Assembly (NCBI GenBank): GCA_029204225.1
Contig: CM055108.1
Coordinates: 14,137,955 to 14,201,954 of the forward strand
Direction of reading: 5' to 3'
DNA: 64,000 nucleotides
Source of the DNA: Diphasiastrum complanatum
Lineage: Eukaryota > Streptophyta > Lycopodiopsida > Lycopodiales > Lycopodiaceae
Shown here: positions 52,861 through 62,260 of the stretch, in pieces
Position numbering within the stretch: position 1 is the first letter of the stretch
How the letters are laid out: each line of letters begins with the position of its first letter
Notes under the pieces: generated by a model
The model's database searches: none
What the model was told of the DNA's origin: nothing
The model's input: only the letters and a program-made list of their open reading frames with translations
Translations under genes and position numbers: made by a program

Positions 52861-53096
52861 CTAAGGATCTATTTTCCCAATGGCTAGATATCTAGTGATA
52901 TCATCTGCCCATAATGGAGTCGCATCTATATAAAATAGACACGCATTTAGTAACTCATCATTTATTGGCTCATTAGATGCTTCAGCATTGGGTAATCATG
53001 AAAGATGATCAGCCAAAAAATGTTGTGATCCTTTTTGAATAACAATTCGAAAGAATTCTAAAAGAACCAATAGCCATCATGCAATTCGTCCAGTTT

Positions 53097-53533
53097 GACC
53101 CTTTCTTTTCCTCCTCTAAATCCTATTGGTTGAGTGACATATGAGCCCTCAATCTTGATTGGACCATTTTGATAGATTCTAGCATTTCGATTGGTCACTA
53201 GCTCTCATGCCAGCAAATACTGACATGTCACACACCAAATCTCAACTTGGCAAATGTCATAAGCCTAACTTGGCTCGAGCTACATCACAACCTACTTTTG
53301 GACTAATCACAACTTGCCATGTGTACTTGCCTATTTTGCCTCTAATGACAAAAATGGCTTAATCAACATCAAACACTTGGCTAGATCTCTACTAAAAAAT
53401 TGAGTACCCCTAACTTAACATAACTAAGATATTTTTGTCTATTTATCACGTGGGAACATGCTCCACATGTGTGAGTTTTCCTCACAAACAAGAATTGCAA
53501 AATAACAAAGCTAAATTTTGCCATATTTTCACA
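53097..53533 (-). repeat. 3' LTR of N, partial
   Basis: Retains the U3 side (element orientation start TGTGAAAATATGG). ATTGG motifs at 53125, 53158 and 53190 (33- and 32-bp spacing). Cut at 53097 against gypsy L. Confidence 0.75.
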
Positions 53534-53569
53534 CTCCTCAAAAACTAGCTTGATAAGGTACTAGATCAA

Positions 53570-54010
53570 CCAAGGAACTTGTGAAACTTGTTGAGTCGAT
53601 CCTTGACAACACCTTTGAAGAGCATTTCACCAATTTTCCACCATTTGCTTGTGCTTCCTCCATGCTTGATGATGATCTTCGAGTTGAAAGCTCCACTTGC
53701 ATGTTGATGGCTACACCATAAAGAGTGAAATCCGAGGCTTCCATGCCTCATAAAGATCATAAAGATCAAGATCATGAGATGAGCAAATGTGATGATTATC
53801 AAGATTTTCAATTCTGGCTTGACTAGTCCACATTCTATAAAATTTTTCCATAATGGATCTAATCTTGAAATCAAACACTATCTTGATCGTCTTGAGGCTA
53901 CAAACTTGCTCAAGGATGTAAGTGTCCTTCATGTATGATGCACTTAATCTCAAGAGAAGTTTACAATATGCCTCACAACATGTAAAAACATGATTTTTCA
54001 AACTATGAGT
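53570..54010 (-). pseudogene. element N copy of the unidentified ORF
   Basis: Frame 54061-53711 contains HVFTCCEAYCKLLLRLSASY, DTYILEQVCSLK, VFDFKIRSIM, MWTSQARIENLDNHH and YEAWKPRISLFMV. It then has TAG followed by PSTCKWSFQLEDHHQAWRK, a TGA, and NALQRCCQG in the same frame. It aligns residue by residue with 26035-25627 of E. Two stops here are absent in E. Occupies nearly the whole interior of N, so it is either the only coding remnant or a conserved cis-acting segment. Confidence 0.4.
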
Positions 54011-54145
54011 AACAAACTCGTTCTTGCTCTTATTAGATCTTAAAATCACAAATATAGACAAGGAGATGCATCTACACTCACAAAAATCATGATTTCAAGG
54101 CAAATTTTCACATCAAACTTGACATATGCATGGAGATCTTAGGCT

Positions 54146-54158
54146 AGCTCTGATACCA
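54146..54158 (-). promoter_or_regulatory. primer-binding site of N
   Basis: AGCTCTGATACCA adjoining the LTR start at 54159. Confidence 0.9.
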
Positions 54159-54627
54159 TGTTGAATTTCACATGTGTGGGAGTGTCACAAAGTGTGTTAT
54201 TGATCTCCTAAGACTTTGTGATTGCACATAGATCACACATAGATTGAAAACTAAGATCTATTCTATAAGTCAAAGGCAAGAGCACATTACTACATGCATA
54301 AATCAACCATACAAGTACTTTCACACATGTGGAGACTTGTATTACAACAAATTAAGTATGAAAATGCCCCCGTCTCAAGTAGAGAGAGAATCCATAATCA
54401 AGAACTCGAGTAGAGAGAGAGAAACCAATTTTGACTCAAAATAGTGTAGAAATCTCATAACTCCAAAAACTTGACTACAAATGAACTAAGTCACATATAA
54501 GTAGTAATCTAGGGTGAAGGGGAGTGATACAAAAAAGGACCCCTTCTTTTCCTCCTCTAAATCCTATTGGTTGAGTGACATATGAGCCCTCAATCTTGAT
54601 TGGACCATTTGGATAAATTCTAGCATA
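54159..54627 (-). repeat. 5' LTR of N, partial
   Basis: Retains the R/U5 side, with CACATGTGTGGGAG, two GAGTAGAGAGAGA blocks and a CCTATTGG. The U3 start is missing beyond 54627, where sequence switches to the PBS of another element. Confidence 0.75.
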
Positions 54628-54642
54628 TATGACAAGATAACC

Positions 54643-54700
54643 TGCTCTGATACCACTGATGAGAAGAGGATCGTGATATGCTCTCATACCACTGATGAGA
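54643..54700 (-). repeat. duplicated PBS plus LTR end, 36-bp period
   Basis: TGCTCT(G/C)ATACCACTGATGAG occurs at 54643 and 54679. In minus orientation this reads CTCATCAGTGGTATCAGAGCA, a PBS joined to an LTR end, present twice in tandem. Confidence 0.75.
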
Positions 54701-55900
54701 AAAAGAGGGTGATTGACTAATGAAAAATTCATCGGATTCGCGAAACTTTCGCAAAGGCGAATTAATCACGACTCTCTTCAGCACGGATGGAGTTCAAATG
54801 TGACCGTTGGACACTCCCAACTGAATTGCTCCTACAATCCTCCAGAGTGTAGTCAGTCACTGCTGATCTACGTTCATAAAATTAATGCAGCATTCGACTT
54901 AATTTCAACCAAATTGCAAAATTCAAATGAACAAGAAAACTCAGACATATGAAATATCAGCATAAGCATTCAACATTCAAGATTAGACATAACAAGAAAA
55001 TAATCTATATTAATTTTCTTTGAATTTCTTCAAGCACTGCATGTGAATCCATGCAGTGCATTGGTGTGAAAGAAACGTGGTTCTCTCACGACTAGTAGTC
55101 TCGCTTCACTAGCGGACAGTTGGATCTTCTGGTCCTAGACAAAATTGTCTTCATGCGTAGGCGTAGAGAAAATTAGAGCCTAATGAGAGCCTTCAGTCAA
55201 CTCGAAAGATTCACAAAAGAGTGTCTTGTGGAAGCTCGTGGCTTTTTTGTTGAAGCTCAAAAGATTTGCGAACAAAATCTTGTCGCGAAATTCTCTATTT
55301 CTTGTTCAAGCCTCAGATGTCGCAAAATTGTCACGAATAATTCACAAAATCTTCTGGACTGTTCTTCAAGCTCACTAGTCGTGAAACTATCTCAAACAGT
55401 TTGCGAAATATTCTAGCTTCCTTCTTCAAGCTCAAGAATTGTCATCTGCTGCGAACAATTCGCGAATGACAAAGATGTCACGAAGAGACAAGTGTTGCAA
55501 ACAATTTGCAAAACACAAAGCTGAAATGATGAGACAGACTGTCACGAGATATTCACAAACAGAATTTATTCAAGCTTGGAAACAAAGTGTCTATTTGAAT
55601 ATCAACCGTCATAAACGGTTATATTTCTCTTGTTACATTATTAAAAGGCCAAAAGACCTGTAAATAAAAGGCCAAAAGACCTGTCTTGTAGCAATATAAT
55701 TACATATGCACCACTCGTTGAAACTAATTCAATCATAGACACAACAACAAGATAAGACAACAAGAGATGTATATTGATGAATCAGATTCAGAGTTATAAA
55801 AATTTGTTTTTGATCAATAGTTTATTACTGTCTAAATGGTCTTGAGTTGTCTCATATTTCCGCATATAATTTTCACATGCATATTCAGTCAGAATAAATA
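54657..55900 (-). repeat. probable LTR of another minus-strand element
   Basis: Starts at the duplicated PBS. It has a distinct base composition with many CGCGAA/TTCGCG words and holds the 60-bp tandem array at 55241-55480. The right boundary is unknown; no partner LTR in the window. Confidence 0.4.
55241..55480. repeat. 60-bp degenerate tandem repeat, ~4 units
   Basis: (T/C)TTCTTCAAGCTCA-type unit starts lie at 55301, 55361 and 55421, exactly 60 bp apart, with an earlier unit near 55247. Each unit carries one or two (G/T)TCGCGAAA or TTTGCGAA words. Too diverged for recent slippage. Confidence 0.75.
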
Positions 55901-56609
55901 TTGTTCTACTAGTACATAGATCAGATAAAATCACGATTGAAGACACTGATTTTAATTTAATTCATTTAAACTTGCATTGTGTTCTCTGTGGAAGAATAAT
56001 TGCTATTTTTCCTATAGAGTTTGTGTTTTAGGTTATGAAGGAAACAATCACATCTATCAATGATTTGGAGAAGATATCAATGCTAGAGCATGCTAGATTG
56101 GATTCTAGACCAAAATCGAGTTTCTTGCATATGTAGATGGGATCTTTTGCAGATCAAAACTCAAAATAGATTTATATTCTTGATCAATTCTGATTTCACA
56201 ATGTACTTACTGGATTTGGCCAATTTTTAGAGCATTAGAAAAGCCTAAGTGGTGGCTACAAGATTGCATATCGAGTTTTAGGCAATTGCATGTAGAAATT
56301 GAAATAATCAATTTTTTGTGATTGTGTCAAAACCCTAATTTTGATTGGATCTATAGATTGTGAGGTTTTCAAACTTTATTTGAATGTGTTTCAATCTTAT
56401 GAAGTGGCAAGAGTCATTAGATTGTTTATAGATCATAGGTTGATCAAGATTTCACTATTCTACGTGTTGATTTGCTTGGTATAAGTGCTAGAAGAGAATT
56501 GAGAGGTTCCATATATTTGTGATTTCTTTTTGAAAATATTTGTTGTATTTCAAAAGAGTGCTTTGTGCATTGGAACAGGTTGAAAGAGAGGATCAGGTCA
56601 TTGATACAT
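55901..56609. other. probable leader of copia M
   Basis: AT-rich, no ORF. Precedes the gag start at 56610; no convincing LTR or PBS found. Confidence 0.35.
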
Positions 56610-57326
56610 GGCTACATCAAATGGATTCATGTTGGAAGCAATGATAGGCTTACCTCAAGTAACTATTCATTGTGAAAGTGAGGATGAAATCACTTCTTGA
56701 GATGAATGATGTTTTGGATATTGTTGTAGGTTTGGAAGAGAGGCCAACAACACAACAAGATCAAGTGAGGTATGCCAAGAGGGCCAAAAGAGCTCTACAT
56801 ACGACAAAGATGAATGTTACCAATGAACTTCTCAAGGAAGTTGGTAAGTTTACTTCATCAAGTGAGGCTTGAGAATCTTCAAAGAAGCTTTATGAGTCCA
56901 AGTCTACTTCTAGAGTGTTGACTCTAAGAAGACAAATCTTTCAGAATTTGCAAAAGAGTGGAGAGAGTCCAAATACTTTTGTTTTGAGAGTAAAAGCTTT
57001 GAATGATGAGTTAGCTTGCATTGATGAGAGCGTTAAGGAAGGAGAGCTTGTTCAAGTTATTCTTAATGGATTTTTTATATGCTAACGCTAACATTGTTTA
57101 AAGTCTTGTTATTCAAAGAAATTTGCCAAGTTTGATGGATCTTCAAGAGATCTTAATCAATGAAGAATATAGGCTTCAAGCAAGAGGTGGATCTTCATCA
57201 ACATCTCAAGTTGGAGAGGAAGCTATGTTCATCAAGGAAAAATTCAAGGGCAAAAGCAAAATTAAGTGGTCTAAAGGGCAAGATCAAGGGGAGGCTTCTT
57301 CAAATGGCATAAAGAAAGATAGATAA
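56610..57326 (+). pseudogene. gag: copia M gag
   Basis: ATG 56610 begins MATSNGFMLEA. Two one-base deletions disrupt the RLTSSNYS-W-KVRMKSLL block. It then reads MNDVLDIVVGLEERP, RYAKRAKRALHTTKMNVTNE, LLKEVGKFTSSSEA and a TGA. Other frames give VLTLRRQIFQNLQKSGES and VLRVKALNDELACIDESV, and finally SLMDLQEILINEEYRLQA to TAA 57324. Degenerate but full-length in outline. Confidence 0.8.
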
Positions 57327-57335
57327 CAGATCAAG

Positions 57336-57377
57336 TGCTTCTATTGTGGCATCAAAGGACACTTTTCAAGTGAGTGC
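57336..57377 (+). other. CCHC zinc knuckle of M
   Basis: CFYCGIKGHFSSEC, intact CX2CX4HX4C, in frame with the gag tail (one TAA four codons upstream) and with protease downstream. Confidence 0.9.
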
Positions 57378-57437
57378 TACAAAAAGAAGAGAGATCAAGG
57401 AGACAAGCAAGGTATTATTATTGTTGATGAGGATGGT

Positions 57438-57782
57438 TTGGATGTTCAGAATGCAAATGATGATGCTTTTGTAATGTCTTCATGTATTCTTGCTAATGAT
57501 GGAGATCTATATCCATGGTGGATTGATAGTGGAGCAAGTTCACACATGACTTTTCACAAAGAATACTTCACTTCTTTGTTGGCATATGGAGATGACAAGA
57601 GGGTGATCTACACATCCAATGATGGTGAGTGTGCAATCAAAGGGATTGACATAATTTCTATTTCTATTTCTACAAATAGGAATATTAATTTGGAGGATGT
57701 TCTGTTCATTCCATCTATTACCAAGAATTTACTTAGTGTGAGTCAATTGCTAAGAAAGGCCTCAAAGTTGTGTTTGATGTAG
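57438..57782 (+). pseudogene. copia M protease
   Basis: WWIDSGASSHMTFHKEYF near residues 29-46 gives the active site. Then DGECAIKGIDIISI, INLEDVLFIPSITKNLLSVS and a frame break after QLL. Contiguous in frame with the zinc knuckle. Confidence 0.85.
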
Positions 57783-57899
57783 ATGCTTATATGATCAAAA
57801 GGAAGGATATCTTGATTGCAAACGATAAAAGACAAGGGAAATTGTCCAAACTAGATGCTTGTGTTATTGCTAACTAAGTTGGATGTGTTGCAAGAGAGC

Positions 57900-58640
57900 A
57901 AATACCTATTCAAGAGGTTTGGCATAAAAGGATGAGGCACCTCAACCTCAAGTCATTGGAGGTAATGGCTAGAAAGCAAGTTGTGATTGGTCTTCCAAGC
58001 TCCTTAAAAAGTATCAATCATGTTTGTGACTCATGTGCTTTGTCAAAATCACATAGACGACTACCTTATACTAGATCTACATTTAGATCTACAAAGCCTT
58101 TTTCAAGTTGTACATTCAAATATTCATGGAATTAATACAATTAGCAATAGTGGAGCTAATATGTATGTAACTTTCATTGATGATTTTAGTAGATTATGTT
58201 GGATCTATATACTAAAGAGCAAAGATGAAGTGTATGATGTCTTTGTCAAGTTAAAGAATGCAAGGGAGAATCAATTTTCTACAAGGACCAAATGCTTGAG
58301 GAGTGACAATGGTGGAGAGTACATATCTACATTCAAGGCCTTTTGTGATGAGCATGGGATCAAGAGGGGGTATACAACACCAAGGACCCCACAACAAAAT
58401 GGAGTGGTCGAGAGGAGGAATAGGACTTTATGTGAAATTGATAAAGCCATGAGGTTAAGTGCTAACCTGATAAGCCATTTTGGGATCAAGCTTTATTGTG
58501 TGCTAATTTCTTGTGCAATAGGTGGCCGAGTGCTATTTTGGATGGAAGGACACCTTTTGAGATGCTATTCAAGACGAGGCCAAGTGTCAACTTTCTTAAA
58601 ACTTTTGGATGCACATAACTCTTGATGATAGGACCAAGGA
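57900..58640 (+). pseudogene. pol: copia M integrase
   Basis: Zinc region VWHKRMRHLNLKSLEVMA (second His of H-H changed: RHLN for GHLN keeps His) and CDSCALSKSHR. Core: VHSNIHG (first Asp replaced by Asn), FIDDFSRLCWIYILKSKDEV, RSDNGGEYIS (second Asp), TPQQNGVVERRNRTL (Glu). A frameshift falls between zinc region and core, another after NLISHF. The Asp-to-Asn change alone would abolish catalysis. Confidence 0.85.
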
Positions 58641-58685
58641 GGATCCATCTTCAAGGAAAGGTATATTTTTTAAGTATATATTGAG

Positions 58686-59000
58686 GTGATTAAAGCCTAC
58701 AAGGTTTACAATCCTTCTAATAACAAGGTGATTGTTGGTAGAGATGTCATTTTTTATGAGGGGAACATTCCAAAAGTATCTTCAATTATTATTGATGGTG
58801 ATGTGGATGGATCTAACATTCTTGATGTTAATGTAAAGGATCCTACTTTGAAGGACCATCATCAAGTCAAAAGCAAAGGAGAACATCAAGGGAAAGACAA
58901 ATTCCTTCAAGGCTCACTTATGATGAAAAGAGTAAGCAAGTAGTTGTTGGAAATTATTTTTCTTTCCTAACCTCTTTTGATGAACCTACATGTGTAGATG
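58686..59000 (+). pseudogene. copia M integrase-RT linker
   Basis: IKAYKVYNPSNNKVIVGRDV and IFYEGNIPKVSS mark the integrase C-terminal tail (usual YR-Y-P-T-KV--SRDV-F-E). The rest is hydrophilic linker. Confidence 0.7.
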
Positions 59001-59785
59001 AAGCAAGGAACAAAGAGGAGTGGATCCAAGCAATGGATCTTGAGTATCAAGCTCTTATGAAGAATGGAACATGGAGATTGGTGGAGTTACCAAAAGAAAA
59101 AAAAAAACTATTGGATGCAAATGGATCTTCAAGGTGAAGACAAACCAAGACTATCAACAAGTACAAGGCAAGGTTGGTGGCAAAAGGATATGCTCAAGAA
59201 CATGGTATTGATTATGATGAAACCTTTGCACCCATGGCAAAGATGGTGAGTATTTGGGTCATCATTTCTCTTGCTACTTTATGGATGGGATCTATGGCAA
59301 TTGGATATTACAAATGAATTTTTGAATGGTGATCTTGAGCTTGAGGAAGTGTACATGGAGCAATTCGAGAGCTACATTTCATCTACAAAGCAAATCATGC
59401 GTGTCTTCTACAAAAGAGTTTGTATGGCCTTAAGCAAGCACCAAGGAGTTGGTATCTAAGTTTAACACTTTTTTACTCTTTCAAGGCTTTGTTATGAGTG
59501 AGTATGATCATTCACTTTATTATAGGTTTGCTGGAAATGAGGCTATCATCTTGCTAATCTATGTGGATGATATCATCTTGAGTGGTGGAGACAATCAAGA
59601 TGTGGAGGATATCAAGATGTGGAAGTAGATTGAGAAGATCTAATAACCTCTATTCCCAAAATGTATTGCAAGTGACCAAGATCATGCACCTCAAGAGAAG
59701 TATGCTAATTCTATTCGAGAAAGATTTCATATGGTGGATGCAAAATCTTGTGATACACCTATGGAGTCTCATGTAAAAGAGCTAA
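59001..59785 (+). pseudogene. pol: copia M reverse transcriptase
   Basis: Split over frames: IQAMDLEYQALMKNGTWRLV, TIGCKWIFKVK, INKYKARLVAKGYAQEHGID, YDETFAPMAKMVSI, QLDITNEFLNGDLE (Asp intact), FYKRVCMALSKHQG (frameshifted SLYGLKQAP), LIYVDDIILSGG (YVDD intact) and DTPMESHVKE. At least four frameshifts. Confidence 0.85.
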
Positions 59786-60092
59786 TGAAAGATCCTTCAA
59801 GAACATTACTCTCTATAGGAAGCTAGTTGGTTCACTCATCTATCTAACCATTACAAGACCAGATCTAAGCTATAGTGTTGGAAGATTGAGTCAATTCATG
59901 CAAGATCCTAGTGAGGAGCATTGGAAGCTAGGAAAACGAGCTTTGAGGTACATCATTGGAACTCAAAATTTTGGCATATTGTATGAGGGATCATCATCTA
60001 ACTTTTTTGGATTTTTAGATTCGGACTATGCTGGAGATAAAATGGATAGGAAATCCATAAGTGCATACACTTGCTCCATATATTATCTAAAG
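59786..60092 (+). pseudogene. pol: copia M RNase H, truncated
   Basis: SVGRLSQFMQDPSEEHWKLG, KRALRYIIGTQNFGILYEGS, FLDSDYAGDKMDRKSISAYT. The first catalytic Asp is present (DSDYAG), but the domain stops there; Glu and later Asp blocks are missing. Confidence 0.8.
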
Positions 60093-61260
60093 GGCCTCAA
60101 GGGATTCTCCATAAATTTGTAAGCTAAATACTCTACGACAATATATTCACTGACAATAACTAAAGTGGGGCCACCATCTACCTTAAGTATCATTGAACTT
60201 AATGAAATATGTGGACATGAAATCTCAAAGCATTTCTAATTTTGACCATGGGTGGAGGTATGCTCCTCAATTGTTGAGAACAAGGGCTACACCCTCAGTT
60301 ACTATAAGGAACAGAGTCCCCCCCTTTACGCTAACTACAACTAGGGCCATCACCTTCCATTGGGGCATAATCAATCCTCTCCTAAGTGCAAGTCTCTCCC
60401 TCTTGTGTTAAGAAAGCTCTAACAATCAAAAAATGGAATGAACCTTTTGTTTTTTCAATAACCAATTTCATGGATATTTTGAAGGATGCTGATTTCCTGA
60501 GAATCAATAATATATTTTTCGTAGTAAATTTTATGGCTAGTAAAATATTTGTAGACCTTAAGCTTTGGAACACATAGGATTCATATGGCTCATCATTTTA
60601 ATATAAGAGACCATAGAAATTTTTGGATTTCTTAAGATCTATCTTGTGGGAACCAAACTTTTGCACAATTCATGATAAAGTTACGTATAGTCAATTACTC
60701 GACAAAATCATAAATTGAAACTCCCAATGAAGCTTCTTGATGGGGTGGGCCACGTCGAGGCTCGACGTATTGGTTAGATACCGAAAGGCTATGAAATTTT
60801 AAATTATGATAAGTACATTATAAATGAAATGATTTAGGTAATTTAATTGATGTCTAGAGTTTTCCAACAAGCTAGCTATCATAATCAATGACAATGTTCA
60901 AGTAGTTGGAAGATTTAGATCGACGAAAGTTCTGAGTTTAAGGTTTTGGAAGACAACATATTTTACAAGGCGGCATGCCTCGTAAAACGCATGATATTGA
61001 AGGGAACTCTTTAGATTGGAATACAATGCTCCCATTAACACAACTCGTTCTTCGACATTGTGAGTTAGTGTATCATGCGTGGCCACCCAAGTTCAATTCT
61101 TTGCGATCTCATGAGTTGATAATATCAAGAATCTTTGACATAGGTGTCAATTGGAACCACCATCTTCCATCTTATGTAAATTTTTACCTCCCCCAACACC
61201 CAGTTTTTTCTTCAAAATCTACATCTATCAAACATTGCACATAAGATGTTATTAGTTAGC
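60093..61260. other. no recognisable gene
   Basis: Contains a near-perfect 8-bp-arm palindrome ACGTCGAG-G-CTCGACGT at 60752-60768. No domain identified. Confidence 0.5.
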
Positions 61261-61485
61261 CAGCTCTTTCTTCTGCTGCTGCTGATTGCAATTTTCTGAC
61301 GGCCGTCAAGCTTCAACACGAGGGGCTATCCGTAGATGGCTGTCGTGGTCGGATCACTGGATTCAGGACAAGGGACGGACGAGTGTGTGGAGCGGTCCCA
61401 GACTCAGCCTGCCAGTGACACTAGCAGCAGCGAGGTGGGCGCTGTCATCGCCGCAGCTGCTGCTCTGATGCTGTTGCTACTTACT

Positions 61486-61545
61486 ATTATCACTGATCAC
61501 TATAGTAGTATAGTATTATCACTGCTAGCACTATAGTAGTAAAGT
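61486..61545. repeat. ~30-bp tandem duplication
   Basis: ATTATCACTGATCACTATAG and ATTATCACTGCTAGCACTAT start successive units. Confidence 0.75.
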
Positions 61546-61580
61546 GTTACTCTGTAACTATAGTCTATTTACTCTAGTAT

Positions 61581-61785
61581 TACTATCGTCACTGTCACTT
61601 TTACAGCTAGTGCTCATGAAAACGTCGTCTTCTTTTCCTTGTTTCTCAATGCTGTTTGTATGTATGTACCTCGTGCTTACTATTACTATCAACATGTAAC
61701 TATTATTGCTACTGCTCATAAAAACCTCTTCTTCTTCTTCTTCTTCTGGTTGATTGTAATTTGTATGTATGCATGTACATCATGC
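61581..61785. repeat. ~100-bp imperfect tandem duplication
   Basis: Units 61581-61676 and 61684-61785 share TACTATC, (T/C)TGCTCAT(G/A)AAAACC, CTTCTT and TTTGTATGTATG. Confidence 0.75.
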
Positions 61786-62087
61786 AATATTTATAAGGAG
61801 CTGAATCTGCCGATACAGATTGTACATCTGAATTTTGTATGGATTGTAAGGAGGATTTGAATGGCTGCTTTAGTGTGCCACATGGAGCTGTCTCAGGCTC
61901 CTATGTGGTCACTTCGACATTGGTGTCAGTGGATCTATTAAGATATCCCAAAGTACTCAAGTTACCTTCATCAAGAACGTCATGGATGAGCATATCACAT
62001 GACGCTCTCATTTAATAGATGCAAATCTCAAGTAAGCGTGTCACTTTTGGTTATTCGTGGGCTTCAAATGCCAACCCGAATGTTTTT

Positions 62088-62260
62088 TTCCTCACTCATT
62101 GAAATTTAGAAGTTTAAAGTTGCATTTGTGGAACGATGTCTTGATTATGCTTTAAAAGGCACTTTAGCATGTTTTCTTCCTCAATCTGAGTAGAATTAAG
62201 GAGTCTAAACTGACATTTGTGGAATGATTTGCCTATGCTTCGTGATCATGTCTTCAAAGG
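62088..62260. repeat. ~90-bp imperfect tandem duplication
   Basis: Two units share CTTCCTCA, GAATTTAGAAG/GAATTAAGGAG, GACATTTGTGGAA(C/T)GAT and (T/A)CTTTAAAAGGC/TCTTCAAAGGC-like endings. Confidence 0.55.

Larger units (their letters stand above)
51661..53096 (-). mobile_element. gypsy element L, Tat/Athila-like integrase part
   Basis: Minus-strand remnant containing RNase H-side sequence (ADHLS-LPNAEASNEPINDEL, 52990-52900), integrase zinc region, core and GPY/F domain. LTRs not identified. It is cut at 53096 by the LTR of element N. The same lineage as gypsy J. Confidence 0.75.
53097..54627 (-). mobile_element. small non-autonomous LTR element N
   Basis: Minus-strand. 3' LTR part 53097-53533, polypurine tract CTCCTCAAAA side at 53534, ~610-bp interior (53534-54145), PBS 54146-54158, 5' LTR part 54159-54627. 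No gag or pol. The interior is homologous to 25516-26090 of E. Both LTRs are incomplete at opposite ends and overlap by only ~90 bp of shared LTR sequence. Confidence 0.75.
56610..60092 (+). mobile_element. copia element M, gag-pol without LTRs
   Basis: Plus-strand, gag to mid RNase H in normal copia order (gag, PR, IN, RT, RH), about 3.5 kb. Frameshifts and stops in each domain. It ends abruptly near 60092 within RNase H. Same lineage as F. Confidence 0.85.
61261..61880 (+). other. GC-richer patch with tandem duplications, possible host gene tail
   Basis: 61261-61480 is clearly more GC-rich than the window. It carries a weak 66-codon open frame (61336-61536), MAVVVGSLDSGQGTDECVE then a Ser-rich stretch and a hydrophobic segment (VGAVIAAAAALMLLLLTII). 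Downstream are tandem repeats at 61486-61545 (~30 bp x2) and 61581-61785 (~100 bp x2) and (TTC)7 near 61727. Looks like a 3' exon or UTR of a host gene or a decayed copy; no firm call. Confidence 0.25.

Noticed and set aside
55241-55480. 60-bp array as a CRISPR-like or satellite array
   Set aside because: Units are contiguous and diverged with no unique spacers, only about four copies, in a plant nuclear context.
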